A stretch of DNA of 64,000 bases from Methyloversatilis universalis. GTDB lineage: Bacteria; Pseudomonadota; Gammaproteobacteria; Methylococcales; Methylococcaceae. Position 1 is the first letter of the stretch, and every line of letters begins with the position of its first letter. Positions 52,015 through 61,258 of the stretch are shown in pieces. The notes under the pieces are model-generated. The model ran no database searches. It saw only the letters and a program-made list of their open reading frames with translations, and was not told the DNA's origin. Position numbers and translations under genes: made by a program. Location of the stretch: positions 62,001 to 126,000 of the forward strand of contig DYIL01000003.1 in assembly GCA_020723665.1 (NCBI GenBank), in the 5' to 3' direction.

Positions 52015-52629
52015 GTGAACGAGTTCTCCTGCCTGATCATGGAATCCGACTCCCGATTCCGCTCCCGGGAACGGAGCGGCGCTGCCGCGTCACCGTCCGA
52101 TGAGGTCCTCATGGAGCGCGTCGTCCTGGGCGACCACGGCGCCTTTTCGCAGTTGGTGCGCCGGCATACACCCCGTATGTACGCGATCGCGCGCCGGATC
52201 GGGGTAGTGCCGACCGAAGCCGAGGAGATCGTTCAGGAAGCCTTTCTGAGGGTTTGGGTGAACGCCGCGACCTGGTCCCCGCAAAAAGGCGGTTTCGCCG
52301 TCTGGCTCGGAAGGATCGTGGTCAACCTGTGCATCGACCGCCTCCGCCGGGACCGCTACGAACCTTGGGGCGACGACGAGCCGCCTATGCCGACGGCCGA
52401 CCTGGAATCCGTGCTTTTTCAGCAACAGCAGGCCGAGCAAATCGCCCGTGCCGTCGAGGAACTGCCGATGCGTCAGAGAACCGCCCTGGTCCTCTGCTAT
52501 TACGAAGGCTTCAGCAATGCCGAGGCCGCCGGAATCCTCGAGATCTCGGTAAGCGCCTTGGAAGCTTTGTTGGTACGGGCGCGGCGCAGCTTGCGCGAAC
52601 GTCTGGCGCCATTGATCGGAACGTATTAA
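52015..52629 (+). CDS. RNA polymerase sigma factor, ECF family
   Basis: A 204-residue ECF sigma factor. Region 2 is LVRRHTPRMYAIARRIG with EEIVQEAFLRVW (about 70-90); region 4 is LPMRQRTALVLCYYEGFSNAEAAGIL (about 150-175) with the DNA-binding helix after it. It starts at GTG 52015 or ATG 52039. It is followed by a one-helix membrane protein and a CnrX-like sensor, the order in which metal- or stress-responsive ECF systems are built, so it may be held by the small membrane protein and control the efflux genes downstream. Confidence 0.92.
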   Translation: MNEFSCLIMESDSRFRSRERSGAAASPSDEVLMERVVLGDHGAFSQLVRRHTPRMYAIARRIGVVPTEAEEIVQEAFLRVWVNAATWSPQKGGFAVWLGRIVVNLCIDRLRRDRYEPWGDDEPPMPTADLESVLFQQQQAEQIARAVEELPMRQRTALVLCYYEGFSNAEAAGILEISVSALEALLVRARRSLRERLAPLIGTY

Positions 52630-52785
52630 CCCGGCCTATGAATATCGGCCGGGTTCATCCGGGGCAGGGATGCCCCGGCGCGGCAACCAACCGCGTGAGC
52701 TGAGGCCTAAACGTGTACCGGCCCGGGCGGCGACCCGTAAATACCAGGAGGGTAATTACGGGCCTGATTAAATAGGAGGAGTCCA

Positions 52786-53226
52786 ATGCTCTTGTCCCGC
52801 TTCAAACATTATTTCGCGGCCTATGGGGCCGATACCCGGCGCTGGCCGAAGAAGCGCTACGAAATCTGGCGCTGGCGTCGCCTAGCCGCTTCTTCACGCT
52901 TTAACAGCGAACGCACCGAAGCCGAGCGCCTCGATCGCCTGCTCGATCTCTGGAAAGTCGAGGCAGCGCCCGAACGACTGGCCCGGCATATTTGCCGACA
53001 GGCCCTTGCGCTCCCGCAACGCCCCAAATCCGCTATCGCAGCGCGGTCCGATGTCATCGTGTGGCCGTTCGCCTCGTACTGGCCGGGCATCGCAAGCTTC
53101 GGCGTCGCGCTCGTCATGGGCTGCCTTCTGGGATGGTACGGCAGCGGCATCAACGCCGCGCCTTCCGAGGACTGGCTCAACACGGCGGCCCTGAGCACCC
53201 TGGCGGGGGATTTCGGCGAACGATGA
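52786..53226 (+). CDS. Small one-helix membrane protein, possible anti-sigma factor
   Basis: A 146-residue protein with a basic N-terminal cytoplasmic region (YEIWRWRRLAAS), one membrane helix near residues 101-117 (YWPGIASFGVALVMGCLLGWYG) and a short outside tail. That topology, and its place between a sigma factor and a periplasmic sensor, fit an anti-sigma factor such as CnrY/NccY, though there is no sequence match I can name. An AGGAGG site precedes the start by about 8 bp. Confidence 0.72.
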   Translation: MLLSRFKHYFAAYGADTRRWPKKRYEIWRWRRLAASSRFNSERTEAERLDRLLDLWKVEAAPERLARHICRQALALPQRPKSAIAARSDVIVWPFASYWPGIASFGVALVMGCLLGWYGSGINAAPSEDWLNTAALSTLAGDFGER

Positions 53227-53663
53227 AGCGTCCAAGCCTATCGTCCAGAGCGACGGCTCTGATTCTTCTCGGCTCCCTGGTGACCAACGTCTTCCTGTTG
53301 GCGTGGATCGGCGTCGGCGCCTATAAGCACAAACATCGCCCCCCCTGGCTCTCGATCGAATCGTTCGAGGAAAGATTCACGTCGAGGCTTCCCGAGCAGG
53401 ACGCGACGGCGTTCCGCAGGATCCTGGACGCGCAACGTCCCGAACTCGCCGCCCGCATCGAAGCGGTGCGCGCCTCGCGCGATGAGGTCAGAAAGACGCT
53501 TCAAGCCAAGCCGTTCCGGCACGAAGAATTGGAAGCGGCCCTGGAACGCAGCGAGCGCGCGATGGCCGCGCTGCAAGCCGCCTTGCGCTCGGTGATCCTG
53601 GCATCCGCGCCCGAGTTGTCGAACGAGGGGCGTCGGCGTCTGCTCGAAAAAACCGGACGTTAA
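53223..53663 (+). CDS. CnrX/Spy-like periplasmic heavy-metal sensor
   Basis: A 146-residue protein with an N-terminal membrane anchor (ATALILLGSLVTNVFLLAWIG) and a periplasmic helical domain (LEAALERSERAMAALQAAL) of the Spy/CpxP/CnrX type, which binds divalent metals or unfolded proteins. The text HKHRPPW gives possible metal ligands just after the helix. The start overlaps the preceding stop (ATGA), so the two are coupled. The stop codon lies inside the TTAA duplicated by a MITE, so the insertion happened exactly at the gene end. Confidence 0.82.
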   Translation: MKRPSLSSRATALILLGSLVTNVFLLAWIGVGAYKHKHRPPWLSIESFEERFTSRLPEQDATAFRRILDAQRPELAARIEAVRASRDEVRKTLQAKPFRHEELEAALERSERAMAALQAALRSVILASAPELSNEGRRRLLEKTGR

Positions 53664-53890
53664 GGAAGCTCTGAATGAGCCCTCTCCCGCTGGGACACAC
53701 CTGTCCTGAGCGTGTCGAAGGGCCGTGCTTCGCACTTTCCCGTTCGCTCCCGGCGAACGGGTGCACGGGTAAGCGCCGCTTGCCGCTCCCAACGGGGACA
53801 GTGCGGCGTGATTGGCTTGGGTGAGGGTCTTTTGGATCCAACAGTCGCACTGTTCGCTTTTCCTAATTTGGAAACTTAATCAGTGCTTCC
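53664..53890. mobile_element. IS5-type MITE, copy 2 (TTAA target duplication)
   Basis: A 227-bp relative of 49384-49633, with ends GGAAGCTCTGA and the complement of TCAGTGCTTCC. TTAA is duplicated at 53660-53663 and 53891-53894. It separates the sensor gene from the efflux genes and leaves 20 bp before the TolC start. Confidence 0.88.
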
Positions 53891-53914
53891 TTAAAGAACG
53901 TTAACAACAGCGTC

Positions 53915-55438
53915 GTGAAAAAGACTAGTACGCGGCCCTCTCTTGGGCTGAGATTCGTTGTCTTGGCAGGCTCCTTCCTGACCGTCGGTCTGCCGGCCGT
54001 GGAGCGCCCGCCGTTCCTGGAAGACCCCCTCGGCACCCGCAAAGCCGTGTCGCCTTCCCGTGCACGATCGGCCCATAGGCCCGGCGTGGGCGAGCCCTGC
54101 CCGGCCGAGGTTCGAATCGACCGTACCTGGTCCTTGCTCGACATCATCGACCGGGCGCTCTGCCATAATCCGAAGACCCGCGAGGCCTGGGCCAACGCTC
54201 GGGTCCAGGCGGCTCAACTCGGCGTGGCGGAAGCCGCCTACCTGCCCACTATCAACTCGAATACCTCGCTCTCGTACGGCCAAACCGGCACCCGAAGCGC
54301 CTCTCAGGGCCAACTGCAAGACTTTACCCTGGGAACGGGGATAAGCGGCGGAAGCTTCGGACGCCAGGAACAATTCCGGATCACGCCCTCGGTGAACCTC
54401 AACTATCTGCTGTTCGATTTCGGCGGCCGGTCGGCGCGGGTGGATAACGCACGGGCGGCGCTGGAGGCCGCCAATTGGAGTCACGCCTCGACCTTGCAGA
54501 ACGTACTGTTCAGCGCAGTTCAGGCGTATTACCAGTTGTTCGCGGCGCGTTCGGCGCTGGAAGCCACGGAAGCCTCCGAACGCTCCAGCGAGGAAGCCTT
54601 CGAGGCCGCGGCGTTCCGCTACGAGGTCGGCGCGGCGGCGCTGGCCGACAAGCTGCAGGCCCAAACCGCTTACGCGCAGGCCAAGCTCAACCGCCAGAGA
54701 GCCGAAGGCGACGCGCAGAACGCCTTGGGCGTTCTCGCCAACGCGATGGGCCTCAAGCCCGACCCCTCATTGAAGATCGCGCCGCCCGCCTATATCGAGC
54801 CGGACGCGGAACGGGAACGGGACGTTCAGGCTTTGATCGAAGAAGCCAAGGCATTACGCCCGGATTTGGCGGCGGCCGAGGCTCAGGTGCGAGCCGCCGA
54901 GGCGAACGTCCGATCGGCTCGCTCCAACAGCCTGCCGACCTTGTCCCTGGTGAGCAATTACGCCTACAGCGATTCCAGTGTCTCGCAGGATTTCCAAAGC
55001 TGGTCGGTCGGCCTGCAACTGAACGTGCCGCTGTTCACCGGCTTCGCCAACACGTACCAGATTCGGAGCGCGGAAGAACAGGTGGCGGTACAGCAAGCCA
55101 CCCGCGATCAGTTGGATCAGACAATCGCCCTCGACGTATGGCGCGCTTATTTCGATTTGAATACCACGAGGGAAACGCTGGCCAGCACCCGCGATCTGCT
55201 GGCGAGCGCGACCCAGTCGGAAAAGGTGGCCTTGGGACGTTATAAGGCCGGAGCGGGCAGTATTCTGGAACTTCTGAACGCCGAAGCCGATCTTGCCAAT
55301 GCCCGTTTGCAATATATTCAAGCCCGTTATAACTGGCATATCGGCAAAGCCCGTCTGGCACAGGCGATCGGCGCCCTGGACCCGACCGAAATCGGCGCCG
55401 ATTCGCGGACGGTGGGAAAGAAAGCTAATCTCCCCTAG
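53915..55438 (+). CDS. TolC-family outer-membrane efflux protein
   Basis: A 507-residue TolC-type channel with a signal peptide (FVVLAGSFLTVGLPA). The family repeat is visible twice: a first half AQLGVAEAAYLPTINSNTSL with SVNLNYLLFDFGGRSARVDNA, and a second AEANVRSARSNSLPTLSLVSN with LNVPLFTGFANTYQI. GTG start; no clear ribosome-binding site remains upstream, perhaps because the MITE replaced it. It is the outer-membrane part of the tripartite system formed with the next three genes. Confidence 0.92.
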   Translation: MKKTSTRPSLGLRFVVLAGSFLTVGLPAVERPPFLEDPLGTRKAVSPSRARSAHRPGVGEPCPAEVRIDRTWSLLDIIDRALCHNPKTREAWANARVQAAQLGVAEAAYLPTINSNTSLSYGQTGTRSASQGQLQDFTLGTGISGGSFGRQEQFRITPSVNLNYLLFDFGGRSARVDNARAALEAANWSHASTLQNVLFSAVQAYYQLFAARSALEATEASERSSEEAFEAAAFRYEVGAAALADKLQAQTAYAQAKLNRQRAEGDAQNALGVLANAMGLKPDPSLKIAPPAYIEPDAERERDVQALIEEAKALRPDLAAAEAQVRAAEANVRSARSNSLPTLSLVSNYAYSDSSVSQDFQSWSVGLQLNVPLFTGFANTYQIRSAEEQVAVQQATRDQLDQTIALDVWRAYFDLNTTRETLASTRDLLASATQSEKVALGRYKAGAGSILELLNAEADLANARLQYIQARYNWHIGKARLAQAIGALDPTEIGADSRTVGKKANLP

Positions 55439-55447
55439 TCAAGGTTC

Positions 55448-56605
55448 ATGATGTCGCGTTCGAAAATATTGATCCTGTTGATCCTACTGGTCCTCGGCGC
55501 CGGCGGATTCGTGCTGTGGGACAAGCGCCGTCAGGCCGCCGATGCTTCGGCCTACCGCACGCTTCCGGTCGCCCGCGGCGATATCCGGCAGACCGTTTCA
55601 GCCAACGGAACCCTCAATCCCGTGGTGCTGGTCAATGTCGGCACCCAGGTGTCCGGCACCGTGCAGACGCTGCACGCCGATTTCAACGATCGGGTGCGCG
55701 AAGGCCAGGTTCTGGCCGAACTGGATCCGGCCCTGTTCCGCGCCCAACTCGACCAAAGCCGCGCCAACGTGGCCAACGCGCTCGCCTCCCTGCAACTGGC
55801 GGAAGCCAACGAACGGCGCGCCCGCGCCCTGTTCGAACAGGACTATATCTCCCGCGCCGAACTCGATCAGGCCATACAGGCGCTGGGCTCGGCCAAGGCC
55901 CAGTTGGCCGCCGCCAAGGCCCAGGTTCACCGTGACGAAACCAATCTGCGCTACAGCGTCATCGTTTCGCCGGTATCGGGCGTCGTGGTATCACGAAATG
56001 TGGACGTGGGCCAAACCGTGGCCGCCAGTTTTCAGACTCCCACCCTTTTCACCATCGCCCAGGACCTGAAGAAGATGCAGATCGACACCACGGTCGCCGA
56101 AGCGGACGTGGGCAAGGTGAGAGTCGGCCAGACCGTCCATTTCTGGGTGGACGCGTTTGCGGGACGGGAATTCGTGGGGACCGTGCGGCAGATCCGTCTG
56201 AATTCGCAAGTCCTCCAGAACGTCGTGACTTACAACGTAGTGATCGATGTCGACAATCCCGAGGAAATCCTCTTGCCCGGCATGACGGCCTTCGTCAACA
56301 TCATCGTCGACGAGCGCAAAGGCGTGCTGAAACTGCCGTTGGCAGCCCTGCGCTATCAACCGGCGGAAGGCGGTGAACCCGCCAATCCCGGAGAAAAGAA
56401 AGTTTACCGTCTGAAGGACGGATCGCCGGCGGCGATGCCGGTGCGCATCGGGATCGCCGACGGCAAGTTTGCGGAACTGGTCGAAGGCGACCTCGAGGAA
56501 GGCGATGCGCTCATCACCGAGGACCAGCGTCAACCGGCGAGCCGGCCGGATGGCGGTGGCGGCGGCCGTGGCCTAGGCGGTTCTTTCAGGGTCAGGGTGC
56601 ACTGA
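55448..56605 (+). CDS. MacA-like periplasmic membrane-fusion protein
   Basis: A 385-residue adaptor with one N-terminal anchor (ILILLILLVLGAGGFVLWD). Lipoyl halves flank a coiled hairpin (VNVGTQVSGTVQTLHADFND; RVREGQVLAELDPALFRAQL; and VSPVSGVVVSRNVDVGQTV), followed by barrel and MP domains (MQIDTTVAEADVGKVRVGQ). It links the MacB pump to TolC. It starts 9 bp after the tolC-like gene. Confidence 0.93.
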   Translation: MMSRSKILILLILLVLGAGGFVLWDKRRQAADASAYRTLPVARGDIRQTVSANGTLNPVVLVNVGTQVSGTVQTLHADFNDRVREGQVLAELDPALFRAQLDQSRANVANALASLQLAEANERRARALFEQDYISRAELDQAIQALGSAKAQLAAAKAQVHRDETNLRYSVIVSPVSGVVVSRNVDVGQTVAASFQTPTLFTIAQDLKKMQIDTTVAEADVGKVRVGQTVHFWVDAFAGREFVGTVRQIRLNSQVLQNVVTYNVVIDVDNPEEILLPGMTAFVNIIVDERKGVLKLPLAALRYQPAEGGEPANPGEKKVYRLKDGSPAAMPVRIGIADGKFAELVEGDLEEGDALITEDQRQPASRPDGGGGGRGLGGSFRVRVH

Positions 56606-56607
56606 GC

Positions 56608-57327
56608 ATGCCCTCCCCGCTCATCGAAGTCGTCGATCTCGTCAAGAGTTACCCGGTCGGCGATTCCGGGACCCTGGAAATATTGCATCGTCTGAATTTC
56701 ACGATCGATGCCGGCGAGTTCGTCGCCATCATGGGTCCTTCGGGTTCGGGCAAATCGACCCTGATGAACATCCTCGGCTGCCTCGACATCCCGAGTGGCG
56801 GCCGTTATGTGCTGAATGGAACCGATACCGCCCGGCTCGATCCGGACCAGCTCGCCGCCCTGCGCAATCGAACCATAGGCTTCGTCTTTCAGGGCTTCAA
56901 TCTGTTGCCCAGGAAAACCGTCGAAGACAACGTCGCGCTGCCGCTGCTCTACGCCGGCGTGAGCCGCGAAGAGCGGGAAGCCCGTGCGCTGGAACTGCTC
57001 CGACAGGTGGGACTCGGCCACCGCGTCGGCCACAAGCCACCGCAACTCTCGGGTGGCCAGCAGCAGCGCGTCGCCATCGCCCGCGCCTTGGCCAACTCAC
57101 CGCCGCTAATCCTGGCGGACGAGCCGACCGGCAACCTGGACACCCATACCAGCGAGGACATCATGGCTTTATTCGAACGCCTCAACCGAGATCAGGGGCT
57201 GACCATCGTCCTGGTGACGCACGAACCGGACGTGGCGCGCCATGCCCAGCGTCTCATCCATGTCGTGGACGGACACATCGCCGAGGACGGCCCGACGAAA
57301 ACGATTCTGGGGAGAGCGCACGCATGA
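56608..57327 (+). CDS. MacB-type ABC ATPase
   Basis: A 239-residue ATPase with Walker A (GPSGSGKST), [13 protein letters not shown], signature [19 protein letters not shown], Walker [13 protein letters not shown] and H-loop VLVTHEPD. It works with the next gene, with which it overlaps by 4 bp. In classic MacB the ATPase and permease are one chain; here they are split. Confidence 0.95.
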   Translation: MPSPLIEVVDLVKSYPVGDSGTLEILHRLNFTIDAGEFVAIMGPSGSGKSTLMNILGCLDIPSGGRYVLNGTDTARLDPDQLAALRNRTIGFVFQGFNLLPRKTVEDNVALPLLYAGVSREEREARALELLRQVGLGHRVGHKPPQLSGGQQQRVAIARALANSPPLILADEPTGNLDTHTSEDIMALFERLNRDQGLTIVLVTHEPDVARHAQRLIHVVDGHIAEDGPTKTILGRAHA

Positions 57328-58547
57328 TGTTCGGCAGCCTTCTCGAGGAAGCCCTGCAGGCGATGGGCGCCAATCGGCTGCGGAGCGCGCTCACCATGCT
57401 CGGCATGATCATCGGCGTCGGCGCCGTGGTGCTGATGATGGCGATCGGGCAAGGCGCCCAGGCCATGGTGAGCGAAGCGATCGCTTCCATGGGCAGCAAT
57501 CTGTTCATCATTCTGTCCGGCTCGTCGACCTCGGGCGGCGTGCGTATGGGCGGCGGCACCGTGCCCACCCTCACCGCTACCGATGCCCACGCCATCGGCG
57601 AACTGCCCGAAATCGCGGCGGTCGCGCCCTCGTATCCCAACAACGCGCAAGTGATCTTCGGTTCCAACAACTGGACCACGGCGATCATGGGCACCACGCC
57701 GGAATATTTCGAGGTGCGCGACTGGCATCCGGTCAGCGGCACCGTGTTCACGGACAGCGATGTGCGCTCGGCGGCCCGGGTCATCGTGCTCGGGCAGACC
57801 GTGGTTCGCAACCTGTTCGGCAGTGAAGACCCGGTCGGCAAGACCGTGCGCGTCAAGAACAGCCCATTCGTCGTCATCGGCGCCCTGGAACCCAAAGGAC
57901 AAAGCCTCGACGGGCGCGATCAGGACGACACCGCGATGGTGCCCTTGACGACCGCCCAGCGCCAACTGTTCGGCAACCCGTTTCCCGGTATGATCCGCTT
58001 CATCATGGCGAAAGCGCGCTCTCGGGAGATGATGCCGCGCGCGGAACAAAGCCTCATCGAACTGTTACGCGCCCGGCACCGCATACGGCCGGGACAGGAA
58101 GACGATTTCACGGTCCGCAACCTGACCGCCCTCGCTCAAACCGCCGCGGGAACCACACGCACCTTGTCGGTCATGCTGGGCGCTATCGCCTCGGTGTCGC
58201 TGCTGGTAGGCGGCATCGGCATCATGAACATCATGCTGGTCTCGGTCACCGAACGAACCCGCGAGATCGGGATCCGCCTTGCCATCGGCGCCCGGCGCCA
58301 AGACGTTCTGCTGCAATTCCTCCTGGAAGCCCTGATCATCTCCCTGGTCGGCAGCCTGATCGGCGCCGCCATCGGCTTCGTCGGCGCCTGGCTGGCCGCC
58401 GTCGTGGGCGGCATGACCGTGGTCGTCACCCTATCGTCCATCCTCCTCGCCTTTACCGTCGCCGCCGCAGTGGGCATCTTCTTCGGCTTCTACCCGGCGC
58501 GCAAGGCGGCGGAACTCAGGCCGATAGAGGCCTTGCGCTATCAATGA
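57324..58547 (+). CDS. MacB-type FtsX-family permease
   Basis: A 407-residue permease with one N-terminal helix (SALTMLGMIIGVGAVVLMMAIG), a periplasmic domain (about 50-280) and three C-terminal helices, including VSVTERTREIGIRLAIGAR and FGFYPARKAAELRPIEALR. It transfers substrate from the periplasm or outer leaflet to MacA-TolC. It completes a MacAB-TolC-type tripartite exporter, with macrolides, peptides or siderophores as the usual cargo of such systems. Confidence 0.95.
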   Translation: MMFGSLLEEALQAMGANRLRSALTMLGMIIGVGAVVLMMAIGQGAQAMVSEAIASMGSNLFIILSGSSTSGGVRMGGGTVPTLTATDAHAIGELPEIAAVAPSYPNNAQVIFGSNNWTTAIMGTTPEYFEVRDWHPVSGTVFTDSDVRSAARVIVLGQTVVRNLFGSEDPVGKTVRVKNSPFVVIGALEPKGQSLDGRDQDDTAMVPLTTAQRQLFGNPFPGMIRFIMAKARSREMMPRAEQSLIELLRARHRIRPGQEDDFTVRNLTALAQTAAGTTRTLSVMLGAIASVSLLVGGIGIMNIMLVSVTERTREIGIRLAIGARRQDVLLQFLLEALIISLVGSLIGAAIGFVGAWLAAVVGGMTVVVTLSSILLAFTVAAAVGIFFGFYPARKAAELRPIEALRYQ

Positions 58548-58597
58548 CGGGAATCTTTTCCTAAGTCCGGAAGTTGGATACAACCTAAACGCGCTAA

Positions 58598-58676
58598 GCC
58601 CTCATCCCCAGCCCCTCTCCTTTTGGGAGAAGGGAATTTAGCCCCTCGCCTCTGGGAGAGGGGTTGGGGTGAGGGC
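58598..58676. repeat. Long palindromic dispersed repeat
   Basis: GCCCTCATCCCCAGCCCCTC at the left is nearly the inverse of GAGGGGTTGGGGTGAGGGC at the right, with GGGAGAAGGG inside. This is a repeat type found in many proteobacterial genomes. It follows the permease gene and may act as a transcript end. Confidence 0.8.
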
Positions 58677-58792
58677 ATGCAGCGGCAGATGGGGCATTGT
58701 CGTCATTTCGGAAATGAAACTGCGGTTTTTAGGTTTATTGGCTACGTACCGTCGCATCGGCAACTTAAAACTTCCCGAGCCGGACGGAAAGA

Positions 58793-59143
58793 TCATTTCC
58801 TTATCGCCACCGCCACGATGCGGCGGCCTTCCAGACGAATGCCGTCCAACGTCCGCAACGCCTCCAACGCCTGCTTGATCTCGGCAATGGCCGATTCCCG
58901 CAGTCCGTCCGGCAGGTGACCGAGAAAATTGCCGAAGGAGTTCTCCTGCGAGAAATCAATGGCGGCATCCGCATTCGCGTGATGGATGACGTTCTCCAGC
59001 ACCTCTACTTTGCTGATCGAGAACCCGTTGCTGTCCAGCAGCCAAACCAGCTCCGGTACGCTCACCGAGTGCGGGTAGCCGGACCGGGATTCCGGAAAAG
59101 CGTTGTAAGGCGCGCCCGAGAGCGGGTTGGCGGCTATCTACAA
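58793..59143 (-). pseudogene. C-terminal fragment of a SAM methyltransferase
   Basis: The frame covers only an end fragment: SGAPYNAFPESRSGYPHSVS, then ELVWLLDSNGFSISKVEVLE, FGNFLGHLPDGLRESAIAEI and VAVAIRK. This is the last third of a class I methyltransferase; the SAM-binding part is missing and a stop lies just upstream. A free-standing start at 59065 would make a 90-residue protein, but function is unlikely. Confidence 0.55.
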
Positions 59144-59395
59144 GGCCATGAACCTCGACCTCAATCCGGCACGTATACTCCCGAAAGCCGGAATCACGCG
59201 ACTATCTTTCTGTCTGATTTGTGGTTTTGTGGGAGGCGTTAAAGATGGGCCAAAACGCAGGCGGCTTGCACTCCTGATAGATAAGCACCTCGAAAAGGCT
59301 TGTCCTTTCCCGGTTGACGCGGACAATTCCGCCGTCCTACACTTCAGTTTCGTCACGATACTATATTTATAACAATACGAGCTGAGGAAACGACC

Positions 59396-59755
59396 ATGCG
59401 CAACGCCAAATCCTTTTTCTTGACCGCGGTCCTCGCGATGGCTGCCTATGCGCCTGCCAGTCAGGCGGACGGCTACTTTTCGGAGGTCGGCGACAAAGTC
59501 ACCAGGGGATTTGCAAATCTGTTCACCGGAATCGGCGAAGTTCCGAAAAACATTGTGGGAGCAAGCAAGAAGACCAATCCCGTCGTCGGAGGAACCGGCG
59601 GATTGATCATGGGGACGCTGGATACGCTCGGCAGGACCGCTTCGGGTGTCTTCGACATCATCACCAGTCCGCTTCCGACCAAGAGTTTGGTCGAACCGGC
59701 CTACGTATGGGAAGACTTCGACAAAGATACGTCTTACGGCGACGCTTATCTTTGA
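59396..59755 (+). CDS. Exosortase-system-associated protein, TIGR04073 type
   Basis: A 119-residue exported protein with a signal peptide (FFLTAVLAMAAYAPASQA). The rest matches the TIGR04073 pattern: VTRGFANLFTGIGEVPKNIV, GGTGGLIMGTLDTLGRTASG and a C-terminal VEPAYVWEDF. These proteins are found in genomes with exosortase/PEP-CTERM sorting, but their role is unknown. No exosortase or PEP-CTERM protein occurs in this window. It is monocistronic with its own terminator. Confidence 0.88.
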   Translation: MRNAKSFFLTAVLAMAAYAPASQADGYFSEVGDKVTRGFANLFTGIGEVPKNIVGASKKTNPVVGGTGGLIMGTLDTLGRTASGVFDIITSPLPTKSLVEPAYVWEDFDKDTSYGDAYL

Positions 59756-59800
59756 TTAGCAAACCGTTCAACTAAGACTCACCGGATTGCCGGTCAAACA

Positions 59801-59844
59801 TCGCGGGATAGGGTGAAAAACGAGCCCCATCCCGCGAACTTTTT
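59801..59844 (+). terminator. Intrinsic terminator after the TIGR04073 gene
   Basis: TCGCGGGAT pairs with ATCCCGCGA, extended by GGG/CCC in the loop side, and is followed by ACTTTTT. Confidence 0.85.
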
Positions 59845-59896
59845 CGCATTGAGCCCCCTTCCCTTTCCCGCCATTCCCTCTGCCACTCCAGCCTTA

Positions 59897-60060
59897 TTCC
59901 ATTTCTCAATCAAAAGGAAAACGTTGTAGGCCGGAACAAGCCCTTCGACGTTGCTCAGGACAGGCTCCGCGTTTCCGGCTTTCCTATCGATTCCGCGCGC
60001 CGGGAACGGCTTATCCTGGCCTACCATTAAAGAAATTTTCTTTTTGTTCGAAAAATGGAA
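59897..60060. mobile_element. MITE-like insertion with TTA target duplication (copy 2)
   Basis: A 164-bp element with ends TTCCATTTCTCAATCAAAAG and the complement of TTTTTGTTCGAAAAATGGAA. TTA flanks it at 59894-59896 and 60061-60063. It is related to 6898-7103 and has a nested GCTCAGGACAGGC repeat. Confidence 0.85.
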
Positions 60061-60128
60061 TTACTCCCGGCTCGAAAACCGTCGGTCCCTATCAGCATTC
60101 CACAGTGACACAAACCGAGGAGGCGTTC

Positions 60129-60254
60129 ATGCCCGCCATCGATTCCCTTCTGAATCGCGTTTTTGAGATCGAACCCGTCATTCGCCGATATGCAGCCGCG
60201 GCCGAAAACGACTGCAAGCTGGCGGCACCCTACATGGTACGTTATCGACCATAA
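60129..60254 (+). pseudogene. Possible N-terminal remnant of an acyl-CoA dehydrogenase-like gene
   Basis: A 41-residue frame with a good ribosome-binding site (GAGGAGG). IEPVIRRYAAAAENDCKLAAP resembles the first helix of some acyl-CoA dehydrogenase-type proteins, after which it ends. Nothing matching follows in any frame. The identification is weak. Confidence 0.3.
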
Positions 60255-61258
60255 CCCGAATCCGGCATTATCCGGTCCGTAAAACAGCCGAATGAGATTT
60301 TCTGAAAATCGCCGGGCGCACCGAAAGGAAAGTATGGATGACGCTGTCTCAAAGGTATGTAAATATTCGCTGAAATACTAAATATGAAAATAGGCATGAT
60401 TCTGATGAACGGAAATCCATTCGTCTGAATCGGTTCTCGTGAAGCCGCTAAGATTAAGGTGCCAAAGGTATTGCCGTTCAGAACCGAACGCGCATTTATC
60501 TCGCTCACGGGAAAACAGGCGTGGATGACCATAAACTCAAGCGAACGACCGTTCACGACGCTCGCCTCTTTTAAACAGCTTTCCGAGAATGCGGTATCCA
60601 ATACCGGGATTCAGAAAAGCCCGCATCGCAATCCCTATCGATATCGCCTGATCGATTCATGAAGACTTGAGGGGACCTCGAAAATCCGCCGGAAAGGCGG
60701 TTTTTATCATCGCCGAGTCGGCGGAAAGCCATTCATGCCGGCAACCTCCTCTTACCTCGTCCGAAGCACGATTCGAAAGCCTTCAGCCCTTGCGGAAGCG
60801 CAGCAAGCCGCAGCACGCCCCATGGCTTCTATAGGTGCCCCCGCAAGCATCCTCCCATCCCGAACCGCTTACGGCCGATTCAGCCGCCGCCCAAAGGATC
60901 GAGCGCCTAAATCCGACAACTCCGACCTTCCCTTACCCGCAGAATGCAAATAAATACGGCGTCCGGCGGGCTTCGTAACGGATCTTCATGTCGCCGAGAT
61001 AAAGGATAAGAACGTTCCACCAAAACCGCACCAGCCGTTACATCCAAGGGATTTTTGATTTATTCGATCTAATGTCTCCAATATCCTTGATGTCGTTTTT
61101 CACAAGGAGGACTATTGTTCAATATTTTCGGGAGGACTTCGAATCGAGGACCGCAGAGGGTCCTCGGGGTAAACCGGATTACCCGTTGCGTTGAAAAAGG
61201 CGTTTTTGCGCCGAACGATATCAATACATTCATCACTATAACGAAAAGGAGAATACCG
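60255..61258. other. Gene-poor region before the GMC oxidoreductase
   Basis: About 1 kb. Short frames on both strands show no domain. The left part is AT-richer. At 60671-60707 the first hairpin of the tri-hairpin element is present on its own (GGGGACCTCGAAAA, then CCGCC / GGCGG with TTTTT), which would work as a terminator. The right part should hold the promoter of the oxidoreductase gene. Confidence 0.45.

Noticed and set aside
58598-58676. Possible CRISPR or riboswitch
   Set aside because: It is a single palindrome with no regularly spaced repeats and no ligand-type core.
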